The notes under the pieces were generated by a model. The model saw only the letters and a program-made list of their open reading frames with translations. It had not been told where the DNA came from and made no database searches. A stretch of DNA of 64,000 nucleotides from Paraburkholderia nodosa (GTDB lineage: Bacteria > Pseudomonadota > Gammaproteobacteria > Burkholderiales > Burkholderiaceae), in NCBI RefSeq assembly GCF_001718195.1, contig NZ_MCNV01000003.1, forward strand, positions 558,001 through 622,000, read 5' to 3'. Position numbers and translations under genes: made by a program. Positions 47,559-57,876 of this stretch are shown piece after piece. Numbering within the stretch: the stretch's first letter is position 1; each line of letters starts with the position of its first letter.

Positions 47559-48452
47559 ATGAACGACTCTTATCCCAGTCGACGCCAGACCGACAAACCG
47601 CAGGAAAAGCGCTCGCTCCTCGAGCGGCTGACCGACTTCATCTCGCCCGAGCCCGACTCTCGCAGCGAGCTTCTCGAAATCCTCCAGGACGCGCACGCGC
47701 GCAACCTGATCGACGCCGATTCGCTTTCGATGATCGAAGGCGTGTTCCAGGTGTCCGAGCTTTGCGCGCGCGACATCATGATCCCGCGCGCCCAGATGGA
47801 CGCGATCAACATCGCCGACAGTCCTGACGACTTCATTCCGTACGTGCTGGAGAAAGCGCACTCGCGCTACCCCGTGTACGACGGCAACCGCGACAACGTG
47901 ATCGGCGTGCTGCTCGCCAAAGACCTGCTGCGCTATTACGCCGAAGAGGAATTCGATGTGCGCGGCATGCTGCGCCCGGCCGTGTTCATCCCCGAGTCCA
48001 AGCGCCTGAACGTGCTGCTGCACGACTTTCGCCAGAACCGCAATCACATCGCCATCGTCGTGGACGAATACGGCGGCGTGGCCGGTCTCATCACGATCGA
48101 GGACGTGCTGGAGCAGATCGTGGGCGACATCGAGGACGAGTACGACTTCGACGAGGAAAGCGGCAACATCATCGCCTCGCCCGACGGGCGGTTCCGCGTG
48201 CGCGCGCTCACCGAAATCGAGCAGTTCAACGAGGCGTTCGGCACCCATTACCCGGATGAAGAAGTCGATACGATCGGCGGCTTCGTCACGAATCACTTCG
48301 GGCACGTGCCGCATCGCGGGGAGAAGGTGCGCATCGACGACCTGATCTTCGAGGTGCTGCGCGCCGACGCACGTCAGGTTCACATGCTGCTGGTGCGGCG
48401 CGACCCGATGGCAGGACAGCGCGAAGCCGCGCTGCAGCCGCCGGGCACCTGA
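47559..48452 (+). CDS. corC: CorC/YbeX-type CBS-domain protein
   Basis: Soluble CorC homologue linked to magnesium/cobalt efflux, 297 residues. It has two CBS domains (MIPRAQMDAINIADSPDDFIP and RPAVFIPESKRLNVLLHDF regions), the linker HIAIVVDEYGGVAGLITIEDVLEQIVGDI, and a C-terminal CorC_HlyC transporter-associated domain (DGRFRVRALTEIEQFNEAF). There is no DUF21 membrane domain. It precedes lnt as in other proteobacteria, but a terminator lies between them. Confidence 0.95.
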   Translation: MNDSYPSRRQTDKPQEKRSLLERLTDFISPEPDSRSELLEILQDAHARNLIDADSLSMIEGVFQVSELCARDIMIPRAQMDAINIADSPDDFIPYVLEKAHSRYPVYDGNRDNVIGVLLAKDLLRYYAEEEFDVRGMLRPAVFIPESKRLNVLLHDFRQNRNHIAIVVDEYGGVAGLITIEDVLEQIVGDIEDEYDFDEESGNIIASPDGRFRVRALTEIEQFNEAFGTHYPDEEVDTIGGFVTNHFGHVPHRGEKVRIDDLIFEVLRADARQVHMLLVRRDPMAGQREAALQPPGT

Positions 48453-48484
48453 GCAAGCGCGAGCGCGCGGCCTACGCTTAGACG

Positions 48485-48510
48485 ACGCCAGCCTTGCGGC
48501 TGGCGTTTTT
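48485..48510 (+). terminator. Intrinsic terminator between corC and lnt
   Basis: Perfect ACGCCAGCC/GGCTGGCGT stem with loop TTGC, followed by TTTT. It starts 32 bases after the corC stop, so lnt probably has its own promoter. Confidence 0.85.
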
Positions 48511-48648
48511 GCTTCAGCCGCGCCTACGCTCCGATCCGTCCCCAGGAGGCCGTCCCGGTACCGTCGCACGAAAGTGCTATCGTTGCGCTCGTCGCGCAAT
48601 CCGCGCTCGCGCTTTTCAGCGCGCTTTCCATCGCATTCCACGCACCGC

Positions 48649-50340
48649 ATGGCCGAACCGATCGATACCCGCACGCACACCGAGACGCGCGCGAGCGAAA
48701 CCACCAACGGCGCCGCGCGCCGCGCGCTGCCCTTCTGGCACTATCTCGCCGCCGCCGCGCTGGGCGCGCTCAACACGCTGTCGTTCGCGCCCACGCCGCA
48801 CGGCGGCTGGCTCGCCATTGCGATCTTTGCGCTGTTCTACTTCTGGCTCACGCGCACCACCGGCTGGAAAAGCGCGCTCTTTACGGGCTGGGCGTTCGGC
48901 TTCGGCAACTTCGTGAGCGGCGTGTGGTGGCTCTACGTGAGCATGCACTTCTACGGCGGCATGCCCGCGGTGCTCGCGGGCGCCGCGCTCGTGCTGTTCT
49001 CGCTTTACCTCGGTCTATATCCGGCGCTCGCCTCGCTCGTCTGGTCGTTTTGCGCGGGGCATGCGAAGAACGGCCGCAGCGGCGAGTTGCCGTTCTCGCC
49101 CAGCTGGCACGGCGCCTTTGCATTCGCGAGTGCATGGGCGCTCGGCGAATGGGCGCGCGGCTATGTGTTCACCGGTTTTCCCTGGCTTTCGAGCGGCTAC
49201 GCGCAAGTGGACGGTCCGCTTGCCGGTTTTGCGCCGATCGTGGGCGTGTTTGGCGTGGGCTGGGTGCTCGCGCTCGTCGCGGCGCTCATCGCTCAGGCGG
49301 TTTTGCGTGCGAGCGACGTAAAAGGCCAAGGCGGCACGGCGCCCCGGCGCGGCGCGGTGGCGACGCCGGCGCTGCTTGCACTCGCCGTGATCGCCGCCGG
49401 CCTGCTGCTCTCGCTCGTTTCGTGGACGCAACCCTCCGGCACGCCGCTCAACGTGCGGCTGCTGCAAGGCAACGTCAAGCAGGACATGAAGTTCTCCGAG
49501 CAGGGCACGATCGACGCCCTCAACGAATTCCAGAAGTTGATTACCGAAAAGGCCGCCGATCTCGTCGTCACGCCCGAAACCGCGGTGCCGGTGCTCGTGC
49601 AGGAAATTCCCCAGAAGTTCGGCCGCGATGTTCGCGCCTTCGCCGACGGCACCAACACGGCGATCCTGTTCGGCGCCGTGGGCGGCACGATCACGTCCGA
49701 CGGGCGCGTGATCGACTACACCAACAGCCTCTTGGGCATCACGCCGGGCCAGAACGGCCTCTATCGCTACGACAAACATCACCTCGTGCCCTTCGGCGAA
49801 TTCGTGCCCTGGGGCTTCCGCTGGTTCGTCAATCTCATGAACATCCCGCTCGGCGACTTCGCGCGCGGGGCGCCCGTGCAGCCGCCCTTCCATGTGCACG
49901 GTGAGCTCGTGGCCGTGAACATCTGCTACGAGGACATCTTCGGCGAGGAGATCGCGCGCACCGTGCGCGAGAGCCCGACCTCGCCGGGCATCCTGATCAA
50001 TTCGACGAACCTGGCGTGGTTCGGCGACACCATCGCGCTCGACCAGCACCTGCAGATCGCGCGCATGCGTTCGCTCGAAACCGGCCGCCCCATGCTGCGC
50101 GCGACCAACACGGGCGCCACCGCCGCCATCGACGCAAAAGGCCGCGTGATCGCACGCCTGCCGACGTTCGCGGTCGGTTCGCTCGACGTGAAGGTTGAAG
50201 GCACGAGCGGCTTCACGCCTTACGTGACGAGCGGCAACAACACGGTGATCGCCATTTCGTTGCTGCTGCTGGCGCTCGGCTTTGCGTTCGGACCGGCTTT
50301 CAAGGGCGCGAAGGAACGCAAGCCGACCAACGGAAAATAA
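48649..50340 (+). CDS. lnt: Apolipoprotein N-acyltransferase
   Basis: Inner-membrane enzyme that N-acylates the lipidated Cys of lipoproteins. 563 residues: about eight N-terminal helices, then a periplasmic nitrilase domain with catalytic Glu ([11 protein letters not shown]), Lys ([12 protein letters not shown]) and Cys ([12 protein letters not shown]), and a last helix [19 protein letters not shown] 48649 gives a 25-residue polar cytosolic start; the ATG at 48574 adds only a basic leader. A terminator separates it from corC. Confidence 0.96.
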   Translation: MAEPIDTRTHTETRASETTNGAARRALPFWHYLAAAALGALNTLSFAPTPHGGWLAIAIFALFYFWLTRTTGWKSALFTGWAFGFGNFVSGVWWLYVSMHFYGGMPAVLAGAALVLFSLYLGLYPALASLVWSFCAGHAKNGRSGELPFSPSWHGAFAFASAWALGEWARGYVFTGFPWLSSGYAQVDGPLAGFAPIVGVFGVGWVLALVAALIAQAVLRASDVKGQGGTAPRRGAVATPALLALAVIAAGLLLSLVSWTQPSGTPLNVRLLQGNVKQDMKFSEQGTIDALNEFQKLITEKAADLVVTPETAVPVLVQEIPQKFGRDVRAFADGTNTAILFGAVGGTITSDGRVIDYTNSLLGITPGQNGLYRYDKHHLVPFGEFVPWGFRWFVNLMNIPLGDFARGAPVQPPFHVHGELVAVNICYEDIFGEEIARTVRESPTSPGILINSTNLAWFGDTIALDQHLQIARMRSLETGRPMLRATNTGATAAIDAKGRVIARLPTFAVGSLDVKVEGTSGFTPYVTSGNNTVIAISLLLLALGFAFGPAFKGAKERKPTNGK

Positions 50341-50588
50341 GCCGCGCAAAGCACACGAAACCTCGCGCTGAAGACGCAACCACACCGCTGCCGGCCGCCC
50401 GAACCCCGTCCAGGTCTCAAGGCTCCGGCAATCCGGTAAAATTCAACGTTTTAGCACCTGGCCGCCTCCCGGCCCGGGCCACGCAAGGGGAAGGGGCAAA
50501 GCGGAGCATCGCCGCCCCGCCGGCGCGCTCGCCTGGCTCCGGCCGCCGCATTCCGCCCCCGAAAGCCCGAAAGACACTGCAGGCACAC

Positions 50589-51596
50589 ATGCTCACGTTT
50601 CAGCAAATCATCCTGACGCTCCAGTCTTACTGGGACAAGCAGGGCTGCGCACTGCTCCAGCCGATCGACATGGAAGTCGGCGCCGGCACCTCGCACGTCC
50701 ACACCTTCCTGCGCGCAATCGGCCCCGAGCCGTGGCGTGCGGCCTATGTGCAGCCCTCGCGCCGCCCGAAGGACGGCCGCTACGGCGAGAACCCGAACCG
50801 TCTGCAGCACTACTATCAGTACCAGGTGGTGCTCAAGCCCGCGCCGGAGAACATTCTCGACCTGTACCTCGGCTCGCTCGAGGCGCTCGGCTTCGACCTG
50901 AAGCAGAACGACGTGCGCTTCGTCGAAGACGACTGGGAGAACCCCACGCTCGGCGCCTGGGGCCTCGGCTGGGAAGTGTGGCTCAACGGCATGGAAGTCA
51001 CGCAGTTCACCTACTTCCAGCAGGTGGGCGGCATCGACTGCAAGCCGGTGCTCGGCGAAATCACCTACGGTCTCGAGCGTCTCGCGATGTATCTGCAGAA
51101 GGTCGAGAACGTCTACGACCTCGTCTGGACCGAGTGGGAAGAGCCGGGCCCGAACGGCCCGGAAATGCGCCGCCTCACCTATGGCGACGTCTACCACCAG
51201 AACGAAGTCGAGCAATCGACCTACAACTTCGAGCACGCGAACGTCGACCTGCTGTTCACGTTCTTCAACGCGTACGAAAGCGAAGCGAAGCGCATGATCG
51301 ATCTGCAGCTCGCGCTGCCCGCGTACGAACTCGTGCTCAAGGCCGGCCACACGTTCAACCTGCTCGACGCGCGCGGCGCGATCTCCGTGACGGAGCGCGC
51401 AGCGTACATCGGCCGCATTCGCGCGCTGTCGCGCAGCGTGGCGCAGTCGTACTACGAGTCGCGCGAGAAGCTCGGCTTCCCGATGCTCGGCAACCCCGTG
51501 CACGGCGTGCCAGGCCTGACCACCGACGAACAGGACGCCGCGATGCCCGCCTGGGCGCCGCCGCTGAAGGTCGAACGCAAGTTCGACGAGGCATGA
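50589..51596 (+). CDS. glyQ: Glycyl-tRNA synthetase, alpha subunit
   Basis: Catalytic subunit of the alpha2beta2 class II GlyRS. 335 residues; begins [20 protein letters not shown] and holds [28 protein letters not shown], and [16 protein letters not shown], all invariant family blocks. glyS starts 16 bases after its stop. A TAAAAT box about 140 bases upstream (near 50436) may be its -10. No T-box is seen in the leader. Confidence 0.98.
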   Translation: MLTFQQIILTLQSYWDKQGCALLQPIDMEVGAGTSHVHTFLRAIGPEPWRAAYVQPSRRPKDGRYGENPNRLQHYYQYQVVLKPAPENILDLYLGSLEALGFDLKQNDVRFVEDDWENPTLGAWGLGWEVWLNGMEVTQFTYFQQVGGIDCKPVLGEITYGLERLAMYLQKVENVYDLVWTEWEEPGPNGPEMRRLTYGDVYHQNEVEQSTYNFEHANVDLLFTFFNAYESEAKRMIDLQLALPAYELVLKAGHTFNLLDARGAISVTERAAYIGRIRALSRSVAQSYYESREKLGFPMLGNPVHGVPGLTTDEQDAAMPAWAPPLKVERKFDEA

Positions 51597-51612
51597 CCGG
51601 ATCTCAAGAACA

Positions 51613-53712
51613 ATGACGCAAGCTCATCACGCCACTCTCCTCGTCGAACTGCTGACCGAGGAACTGCCGCCGAAGGCCCTCGCGCGCCTGGGCGACGCGT
51701 TCGCCGAAGGCATCGCGCAGCGCCTCGCCGCGCGCGACCTGATCGAAGGCGATCTCTCGTTCGAACGTTACGCGACGCCGCGCCGCCTCGCCGTCACGAT
51801 CAGGAACGTGCGCAGCGTCGCGCCCGAAAAGCAGGTGCGCGAAAAAGTGCTGCCCGTTTCGGTCGCCCTCGACGCCAACGGCCAGCCCACTGCGCCGCTC
51901 GCGAAGAAGCTCGCGGCGCTCGGCTTCCCCGATTTTCCCGTGAGCGACCTCGAACGCGCGAGCGATGGCAAGAACGAAGCGTTCTTCCTGCGCTACTCGG
52001 CGCCGGGCGCCATGCTCGCCGACGGGCTTCAGGCCGTGCTCGACGAAGCGCTCGGCAAGCTGCCGATCCCGAAAGTCATGACCTACCAGCGCCCGGACGG
52101 CAGCAACGTGCAGTTCGTGCGCCCGGTGCATCGCCTTACGGTGCTGCACGGCGACCAGATCGTGCCGGTCACGGCATTCGGCGTCGACGCCGACGACACC
52201 ACGCGCGGCCACCGCTTCCTCTCGGAAGGCCTGATCGCCATCCAGCACGCCGACGAGTACGCGCACACGCTCCAGCACAAGGGCTTCGTGATCGCGAGCT
52301 ACGCCGACCGCCGCGAGTCGATCCGCGCGCAACTGATCGAACAGGCCGGCAGCGACAAGGTCGTCATGCCCGAGTCGCTGCTCGACGAAGTGAATTCGCT
52401 CGTCGAATGGCCGGTCGTCTACGCGTGCAAGTTCGAGGACGAATTCCTGCAAGTGCCGCAGGAATGCCTGATCCTCACGATGCAGACGAACCAGAAGTAC
52501 TTCGCGCTCACCGACGACCAGGGCCGGCTGCGCTCGCGCTTCCTGATCGTCTCGAACATCGCGACACAAGCGCCCGACGAGATCGTCGAGGGCAACGAGC
52601 GCGTGGTGCGCCCGCGTCTGGCCGACGCGAAGTTCTTCTTCGAGCAGGACAAGAAGAAGCCGCTGGCCGACCGTGTGCCGCTGCTCGCGAACGTGGTGTA
52701 TCACAACAAGCTCGGCTCGCAGCTGCAACGCGTGGAGCGCCTCGAAGCGCTCGCCGGTCGAATCGCCCTGATGTGCAGCGCCGATATCGCGCTCGCGGAA
52801 CGCGGCGCGCGCCTCGCGAAGGCCGACCTGCTGACCGACATGGTGGGCGAATTCCCCGAGCTGCAAGGCACCATGGGCACCTACTACGCGCGCCACGACG
52901 GCGAGCCCGAAGACGTGGCGATCGCCTGCTCCGAGCACTACCAGCCGCGCTTCTCCGGCGACGCCCTGCCCGCCACCACGACGGGCACGATCGTCGCGCT
53001 CGCGGACAAGCTGGAAACGCTCGTCGGCATCTGGGGCATCGGCCTCGCGCCCACGGGCGAAAAGGATCCGTTCGCGCTGCGCCGTCACGCGCTGGGCGTG
53101 CTGCGCATTCTCGTCGAGAAGCAGCTGCCGCTCGACCTCGTCGAGCTGCTGCGCGCCACCTCCGCGCAATTTGCCGGCATCGAGGCCGTGACGGAGTCGA
53201 CCCAGGCCATCTACGAGTTCTGCATGGACCGCCTGCGCGGCATGCTGCGCGAACGCGGCTTCGCGGCCACCGAAGTGGACGCGGTACTCGCACTGAACCC
53301 CACGCGCTTCGACGACATCGTCTCGCGTCTGGACGCAGTGCGCGAATTCGCAGCGCTCGCGGAAGCGGCCTCGCTCGCGGCGGCCAACAAGCGCATCTCG
53401 AACATCCTCAAGAAGTCCGAGGGTGCGCAAGACGCCGGCGTGCAGATCGCCCTTTTCGTCGAATCCGCCGAGAAGGCGCTGTTCGCGCAGCTCGAACAGG
53501 TCGCGCCGCGCGTGGAAACGCAACTCGCCGCACGCGAGTACACGGGCGCGCTCACCGCGCTCGCGGCGCTGCGCGAAACCGTGGACACGTTCTTCAACGA
53601 CGTGATGGTCAACGCCGAAGACCCGGCGCTGCGTGCGAACCGTCTCGCGCTGCTCAAGGCGCTGCATCGCCAGATGAACAGCGTCGCGGACATCTCGCGA
53701 CTCGCTGCATAA
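51613..53712 (+). CDS. glyS: Glycyl-tRNA synthetase, beta subunit
   Basis: Beta subunit (699 residues) required for tRNA-Gly recognition, partner of GlyQ. It starts [16 protein letters not shown] as usual, has [11 protein letters not shown], the HD-like region [23 protein letters not shown], and [25 protein letters not shown], followed by a C-terminal anticodon-binding domain. It lies 16 bases after glyQ and 50 bases before gmhB, likely one transcript. Confidence 0.98.
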   Translation: MTQAHHATLLVELLTEELPPKALARLGDAFAEGIAQRLAARDLIEGDLSFERYATPRRLAVTIRNVRSVAPEKQVREKVLPVSVALDANGQPTAPLAKKLAALGFPDFPVSDLERASDGKNEAFFLRYSAPGAMLADGLQAVLDEALGKLPIPKVMTYQRPDGSNVQFVRPVHRLTVLHGDQIVPVTAFGVDADDTTRGHRFLSEGLIAIQHADEYAHTLQHKGFVIASYADRRESIRAQLIEQAGSDKVVMPESLLDEVNSLVEWPVVYACKFEDEFLQVPQECLILTMQTNQKYFALTDDQGRLRSRFLIVSNIATQAPDEIVEGNERVVRPRLADAKFFFEQDKKKPLADRVPLLANVVYHNKLGSQLQRVERLEALAGRIALMCSADIALAERGARLAKADLLTDMVGEFPELQGTMGTYYARHDGEPEDVAIACSEHYQPRFSGDALPATTTGTIVALADKLETLVGIWGIGLAPTGEKDPFALRRHALGVLRILVEKQLPLDLVELLRATSAQFAGIEAVTESTQAIYEFCMDRLRGMLRERGFAATEVDAVLALNPTRFDDIVSRLDAVREFAALAEAASLAAANKRISNILKKSEGAQDAGVQIALFVESAEKALFAQLEQVAPRVETQLAAREYTGALTALAALRETVDTFFNDVMVNAEDPALRANRLALLKALHRQMNSVADISRLAA

Positions 53713-53762
53713 GCGCAAAGAAGCGGAAACAAGCGGAAACAAGGGGAACTGAGCGAAACGCC

Positions 53763-54326
53763 ATGCCGACCAGCACCACCAGAAAACTCGTGATCCTCGA
53801 CCGCGACGGCGTGATCAACGTCGACTCCGACGCGTTCATCAAGTCGCCGGACGAATGGGTCGCGATACCCGGCAGCCTCGAAGCGATCGCACGCCTGAAC
53901 CAGGCGGGCTATCGCGTCGCGGTGGCGTCGAACCAGTCGGGCATCGGGCGCGGACTGTTCGACATGGCCGCGCTCAACGCCATGCACGCGAAGATGCACC
54001 GCCAGGCGGCAGCCGTGGGCGGCCGCATCGACGCCGTGTTCTTCTGCCCGCACACGGCGCAGGACCACTGCGAGTGCCGCAAGCCGCAACCGGGCCTGCT
54101 CAAGATGATTGCGGAACGCTTCGAGATCGATCCGGCCGGTACCCCGGTGGTGGGCGACTCGCTGCGTGACCTGCAGGCAGGCGCGGCGCTCGGCTTTCGC
54201 ACGCACCTCGTGCGTTCGGGCAAGGGCGAGAAGACGCTCGCCGCCGGCGGCCTGCCCGAAGGCACGCTGATCCACGACGACCTGCGCGCTTTCGCGCTCG
54301 ACTTTCTCGCGAACGTCACTGCGTAG
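53763..54326 (+). CDS. gmhB: D-glycero-beta-D-manno-heptose 1,7-bisphosphate 7-phosphatase
   Basis: HAD phosphatase in ADP-L-glycero-D-manno-heptose synthesis for LPS inner core. 187 residues: LDRDGVINVD with the catalytic Asp pair, SNQSGIGRG, the zinc-binding CPHTAQDHCECRKP, and VGDSLRDLQAGAALG. Its location between glyS and plsC is common in Burkholderiales. It supplies the sugar used by waaF, also in this window. Confidence 0.95.
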   Translation: MPTSTTRKLVILDRDGVINVDSDAFIKSPDEWVAIPGSLEAIARLNQAGYRVAVASNQSGIGRGLFDMAALNAMHAKMHRQAAAVGGRIDAVFFCPHTAQDHCECRKPQPGLLKMIAERFEIDPAGTPVVGDSLRDLQAGAALGFRTHLVRSGKGEKTLAAGGLPEGTLIHDDLRAFALDFLANVTA

Positions 54327-54367
54327 AGGCGCAGGCGGCTTACGCGAACTTTAAACCGGCTCGACCG

Positions 54368-55129
54368 ATGCGCTTTCTCCGCTCCCTGCTGCTGTTCATC
54401 TATTTCATCGTCTACACGATGCCGTACGCCACGGCGTGCTTTATCGCGTTCCCATTCTTGAACGCGACGCGGCGCTACTGGATGGCCGTGGGCTGGTGCC
54501 GCTCCACGCTGTTCGTTGCGCGCCACCTCTGTGGCATTCGCTACCGCATCGAGGGCATGGAGAACCTGCCCGACGGGCCGGCCGTGCTGCTTTCGAAGCA
54601 CCAGTCCGCATGGGAGACGCTGGCGTTCCCCGCGCTCATGCCGCGGCCCATGTGCTACGTGTTCAAGCGCGAGCTGCTGTTCGTGCCGTTCTTCGGCTGG
54701 GCGCTGGGCATGCTGAAGATGGTTCACATCAACCGCAAGGAAGGCAAGAACGCATTCACCTCGGTGATCCGCCAGGGCAAGCAGCGCATGGCCGAAGGCG
54801 CTTGGGTGATCATGTTCCCCGAAGGCACGCGCATACCGGTGGGCAAGACAGGCAAGTACAAGACCGGCGGCCCGCGCTTCGCCATCGAAACGGGCGCGCC
54901 CGTGGTGCCGATCGCGCACAACGCGGGCCACGTCTGGCCCCGAAACTCGTTCATCAAATATCCGGGTATAGTCACGGTGTCGATCGGCAAGCCGATCGAG
55001 ACGACCGGACTCACGCCCGACGAAGTGAACACGCGCGTGCAAACGTGGATCGAAACGGAAATGCGGCGGATCGATCCTGAGGCTTATCGCGGAACGGATG
55101 GCGCAGCGGCGAAGGCGGCACGGATTTGA
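54368..55129 (+). CDS. plsC: 1-acyl-sn-glycerol-3-phosphate acyltransferase
   Basis: Membrane-associated lysophosphatidate acyltransferase of phospholipid synthesis, 253 residues, with an N-terminal helix LLLFIYFIVYTMPYATACF. Motif I reads KHQSAWETL, that is HX4E instead of the usual HX4D; motif II is FKRELLFVPFFGW, motif III FPEGTR, and motif IV VVPIAHNAG. The change to Glu may be a lineage trait. It is 41 bases after gmhB and overlaps the widest reading of the next gene. Confidence 0.93.
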   Translation: MRFLRSLLLFIYFIVYTMPYATACFIAFPFLNATRRYWMAVGWCRSTLFVARHLCGIRYRIEGMENLPDGPAVLLSKHQSAWETLAFPALMPRPMCYVFKRELLFVPFFGWALGMLKMVHINRKEGKNAFTSVIRQGKQRMAEGAWVIMFPEGTRIPVGKTGKYKTGGPRFAIETGAPVVPIAHNAGHVWPRNSFIKYPGIVTVSIGKPIETTGLTPDEVNTRVQTWIETEMRRIDPEAYRGTDGAAAKAARI

Positions 55130-55298
55130 GGCACAGAGCGGGCTCGCTCACGCCGCGCGAAGCGTGGTGGCGCGGATGTGGGCGCTGCTCGCTGCACGGC
55201 TGGGCGCGCCGCGCAACACTGCGCCAGAAGCTCCGCGCAAACGCCCCGCGAACGGCACACGTCCACGCCGCGCACGCCCATCCGCACCAGGCCTGACG

Positions 55299-56198
55299 AT
55301 GCAGAAGTCCCCCGCGCCGCGCCCAACCGCGGCACTCGACAACCGGCAACTCGACTTGCCGCTCTTTGCTGAACCGGCGCCTGTCGTGGCGCCCGATGCA
55401 TCCTCTCCCTCCCTCACACCGCAGCGCGGGACTCCGCCCTCGCCTGAAAAGCCCGGCAAGGCACCGCTTGCACCCGATGGCACGCGGCTGCGTTCTGTCG
55501 CGCTTGGCGCGCGTACGCTGCATTACCGGCTCAAGCGCTCGTCGCGCAAATCGATCGGGTTCGTGATCGACGGCACCGGGCTCAGCATCACGGCGCCCAG
55601 GTGGGTCGCGATCGCCGATATCGAGACCGCTATCGCCGAGAAGCAGCGGTGGATCTTCGCCAAGCTCGCCGAATGGCAGACGCGCACGGAGCAGCGCGCC
55701 TTGCCGCGCGTAGAATGGAGCGATGGGGCCGAGCTGCCTTATCTTGGCAAGCCGATCACGGTGAAGCTCGGGGCTTCCTTGCTCGCGTTCGATCAGGAGA
55801 CGCGCGTGCTTGCGTTGCCGCTGCCGCCGCATGCCGACGCGCAGCAGATCAAGGACCGCGTGACGGGGTGGCTGCAGGGCGAAGCGACGCGGATCTTCGG
55901 TGAGCGGCTCGAGGTGTATGCCGAGAAGCTCGGCGTCTCGTTTCGGTCTTACGCGCTTTCTTCGGCAGCGACGCGATGGGGCAGCTGTTCAAGCGAAGGG
56001 AGAATTCGCCTGAACTGGCGGCTGATTCATTTTCCGCTCTCCGTCGTGGACTATGTGGTGGCGCATGAGCTCGCGCATTTGCGCGAGATGAATCATAGTC
56101 CAAGGTTCTGGCAGACGGTCGAGTCGATTTTTCCGGAGTTTCGCGAGGCGAGGAAGCAGCTTAAGCAGCATCCGCCGGAGATGGTGCCGGGGATGTGA
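55299..56198 (+). CDS. YgjP-like (SprT/WLM-type) zinc metallopeptidase domain protein
   Basis: 299 residues from ATG 55299: a Pro/Ala-rich N-terminus of about 70, then the YgjP-like domain (DUF45). The zinc site is HELAHLREMNHSPRFW (HExxH-x5-H), preceded by RWGSCSSEGRIRLNWRLIHFP, the signature of the family. Earlier in-frame starts at 55098 and 55176 would overlap plsC or add a basic leader; the site before 55299 is weak, so the start is uncertain. No substrate is known. Confidence 0.88.
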   Translation: MQKSPAPRPTAALDNRQLDLPLFAEPAPVVAPDASSPSLTPQRGTPPSPEKPGKAPLAPDGTRLRSVALGARTLHYRLKRSSRKSIGFVIDGTGLSITAPRWVAIADIETAIAEKQRWIFAKLAEWQTRTEQRALPRVEWSDGAELPYLGKPITVKLGASLLAFDQETRVLALPLPPHADAQQIKDRVTGWLQGEATRIFGERLEVYAEKLGVSFRSYALSSAATRWGSCSSEGRIRLNWRLIHFPLSVVDYVVAHELAHLREMNHSPRFWQTVESIFPEFREARKQLKQHPPEMVPGM

Positions 56199-56263
56199 TA
56201 TCTCCATTGCGAGTTCGCGAATTCCAGCTGAAATTCAATTCATTCGCAGTTCGAAACAATTCA

Positions 56264-56293
56264 CCGAAGAAACAGGCTGGATTGCCAGCCTGT
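56264..56293 (-). terminator. Intrinsic terminator of gloA
   Basis: On the minus strand ACAGGCTGG-CAAT-CCAGCCTGT is a perfect 9-bp stem followed by TTTCTTC. It lies 14 bases after the gloA stop. Confidence 0.65.
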
Positions 56294-56306
56294 ACTACCA
56301 ACGTCC

Positions 56307-56693
56307 TTACTTCTTGCGTTGAATGAACTCGATCTTGTACCCATCCGGATCGGTCACGAACGCGATCACCGTAGTCCCATGCTTCATCGGGCCGGCTTCG
56401 CGCACCACGGTCCCACCCTGTTCCTTGATCTTCGCGCAGGCAGCGTAGGCATCTTCCACCTCGACCGCCAGATGGCCGAAGCCCGTCCCAGGATCGTACG
56501 AAGCCGTATCCCAGTTATGCGTCAGTTCGATCACGGTGCCGTCGCGCTCGTCCGTGTACCCGACGAAGGCCAGCGTGAACTTGCCATCGGGGTAGTCTTC
56601 GCGGCGCAGCAGTTTCATGCCGAGCAGTTCGGTATAGAACTTGATCGAGCGATCGAGGTCGCCGACCCGGATCATCGTGTGCAGCAGGCGCAT
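56307..56693 (-). CDS. gloA: Lactoylglutathione lyase (glyoxalase I)
   Basis: Isomerises the methylglyoxal-glutathione hemithioacetal to S-lactoylglutathione. 128 residues, of the short nickel-type GloA. Metal ligands are H5 ([10 protein letters not shown]), the Glu in [10 protein letters not shown], the His in GFGHLAVEV and the Glu in YKIEFIQ. ATG 56693 has CGGAG 7 bases upstream; the longer frame to 56879 runs into the panE leader and is rejected. It is divergent from panE. Confidence 0.96.
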   Translation of the reverse strand: MRLLHTMIRVGDLDRSIKFYTELLGMKLLRREDYPDGKFTLAFVGYTDERDGTVIELTHNWDTASYDPGTGFGHLAVEVEDAYAACAKIKEQGGTVVREAGPMKHGTTVIAFVTDPDGYKIEFIQRKK

Positions 56694-56877
56694 GGTGTAC
56701 TCCGTTTTGCCGTCGTCAAAAAACGGACTGTACCAAAAACGGGCCAGCCCTGCCGGCGCCGGCAAGATACGCCGATTTGCTCTAGCATGGACGCCATCGC
56801 GAAATTGCCGCGGCAATTTCCCCAGCCAGGCGCAAGCACAGCGTGCGAGCAATGAACGTGAGAACCGAGGAGTAGAC

Positions 56878-57828
56878 ATGCGAATTCTGGTAGTCGGTGC
56901 GGGTGCGACGGGCGGCTATTTCGGCGGCAGGCTCGCCGCTGCGGGACGTGACGTGACGTTTCTGGTACGCGAGGCGCGCGCCTCGCAACTGCGCGAAGCG
57001 GGCCTCGTCATCCGCAGTCCGGCGGGCGATCTCACGCTGCGCGACGTCAAGACCGTCACGCGCGAAGCGCTCGAATCACAAGGCGGCCAGCCGTTCGATC
57101 TCGTCCTGCTGAGCTGCAAGGCCTACGACCTCGACAATGCCATCGATTCGTTCGCCGCGGCCGTCGGTCCCAACACGTTGATCCTGCCGCTGCTCAACGG
57201 CATGCATCATCTCGAAGTCCTGCAGGCGCGCTTCGGTACGCAGGCGGTGCTGGGCGGTGTCTGCCTGATTGCGTCCACGCTCAACGACAAGCGCGAGATC
57301 GTCCATCTGAACGACGTGCAGGCCATCACGTTCGGCGAACTCGGCGGCGGCGTCTCGGCGCGCGTGCAAGCCGTGGCGGATCAGTTCGGCAATGCCGGCT
57401 TTCACGTGAAGGCGAGCGATCACATTCTTCAGGAGATGTGGGAGAAGTGGGTGTTCCTCGCGTCGCTCGCGGGCAGCACGTGCCTTTTCCGCGCGCCCAT
57501 TGGCGTGATTCTCGCCACGCCCGACGGCGCCACGATCATCGAGCGACTCTTCGCCGAATGCCGCGCGATCGCAGCCGCACACGGCCATGCCGTGCGCGAC
57601 AGCTTCCTCGAGCGCTCGCGCGCGATGCTGTTCGCCAAGGGATCGTCGCTCACCGCCTCGATGTTGCGCGACGTGCAGAACGGTTCGCGCATCGAGGCCG
57701 ATCACGTGCTCGGCGACCTCATCCAGCGCGGCGGCGCGGCGCAGCACGCGTCGGCCGAGCTTTCGGTGCTGCGCGTCGTCTACAGCCAGCTCAAGGCCTA
57801 CGAGGCGCAGCGCGCCGAGGCTGCCTGA
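56878..57828 (+). CDS. panE: 2-dehydropantoate 2-reductase
   Basis: NADPH-dependent ketopantoate reductase family protein, 316 residues. It has the Rossmann motif [14 protein letters not shown] at residues 7-20, the catalytic Lys in [10 protein letters not shown], and conserved [20 protein letters not shown] and [23 protein letters not shown] split over the C-terminal domain. AGGAG is 5 bases before the ATG. Panto-pathway function is likely, but several paralogues of this family act on other 2-oxo acids. Confidence 0.9.
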   Translation: MRILVVGAGATGGYFGGRLAAAGRDVTFLVREARASQLREAGLVIRSPAGDLTLRDVKTVTREALESQGGQPFDLVLLSCKAYDLDNAIDSFAAAVGPNTLILPLLNGMHHLEVLQARFGTQAVLGGVCLIASTLNDKREIVHLNDVQAITFGELGGGVSARVQAVADQFGNAGFHVKASDHILQEMWEKWVFLASLAGSTCLFRAPIGVILATPDGATIIERLFAECRAIAAAHGHAVRDSFLERSRAMLFAKGSSLTASMLRDVQNGSRIEADHVLGDLIQRGGAAQHASAELSVLRVVYSQLKAYEAQRAEAA

Positions 57829-57876
57829 GCGACGACGCTTAGTGCACCGGCAACGCGGCGGCGCGCCACGCGCATA

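Noticed and set aside
50341..50588. T-box-like leader before glyQS
   Set aside because: No T-box sequence or specifier stem is visible; T-boxes are not expected in proteobacteria.
51604..53742. 712-codon open frame on the minus strand opposite glyS
   Set aside because: Exact shadow of glyS with no homology features.
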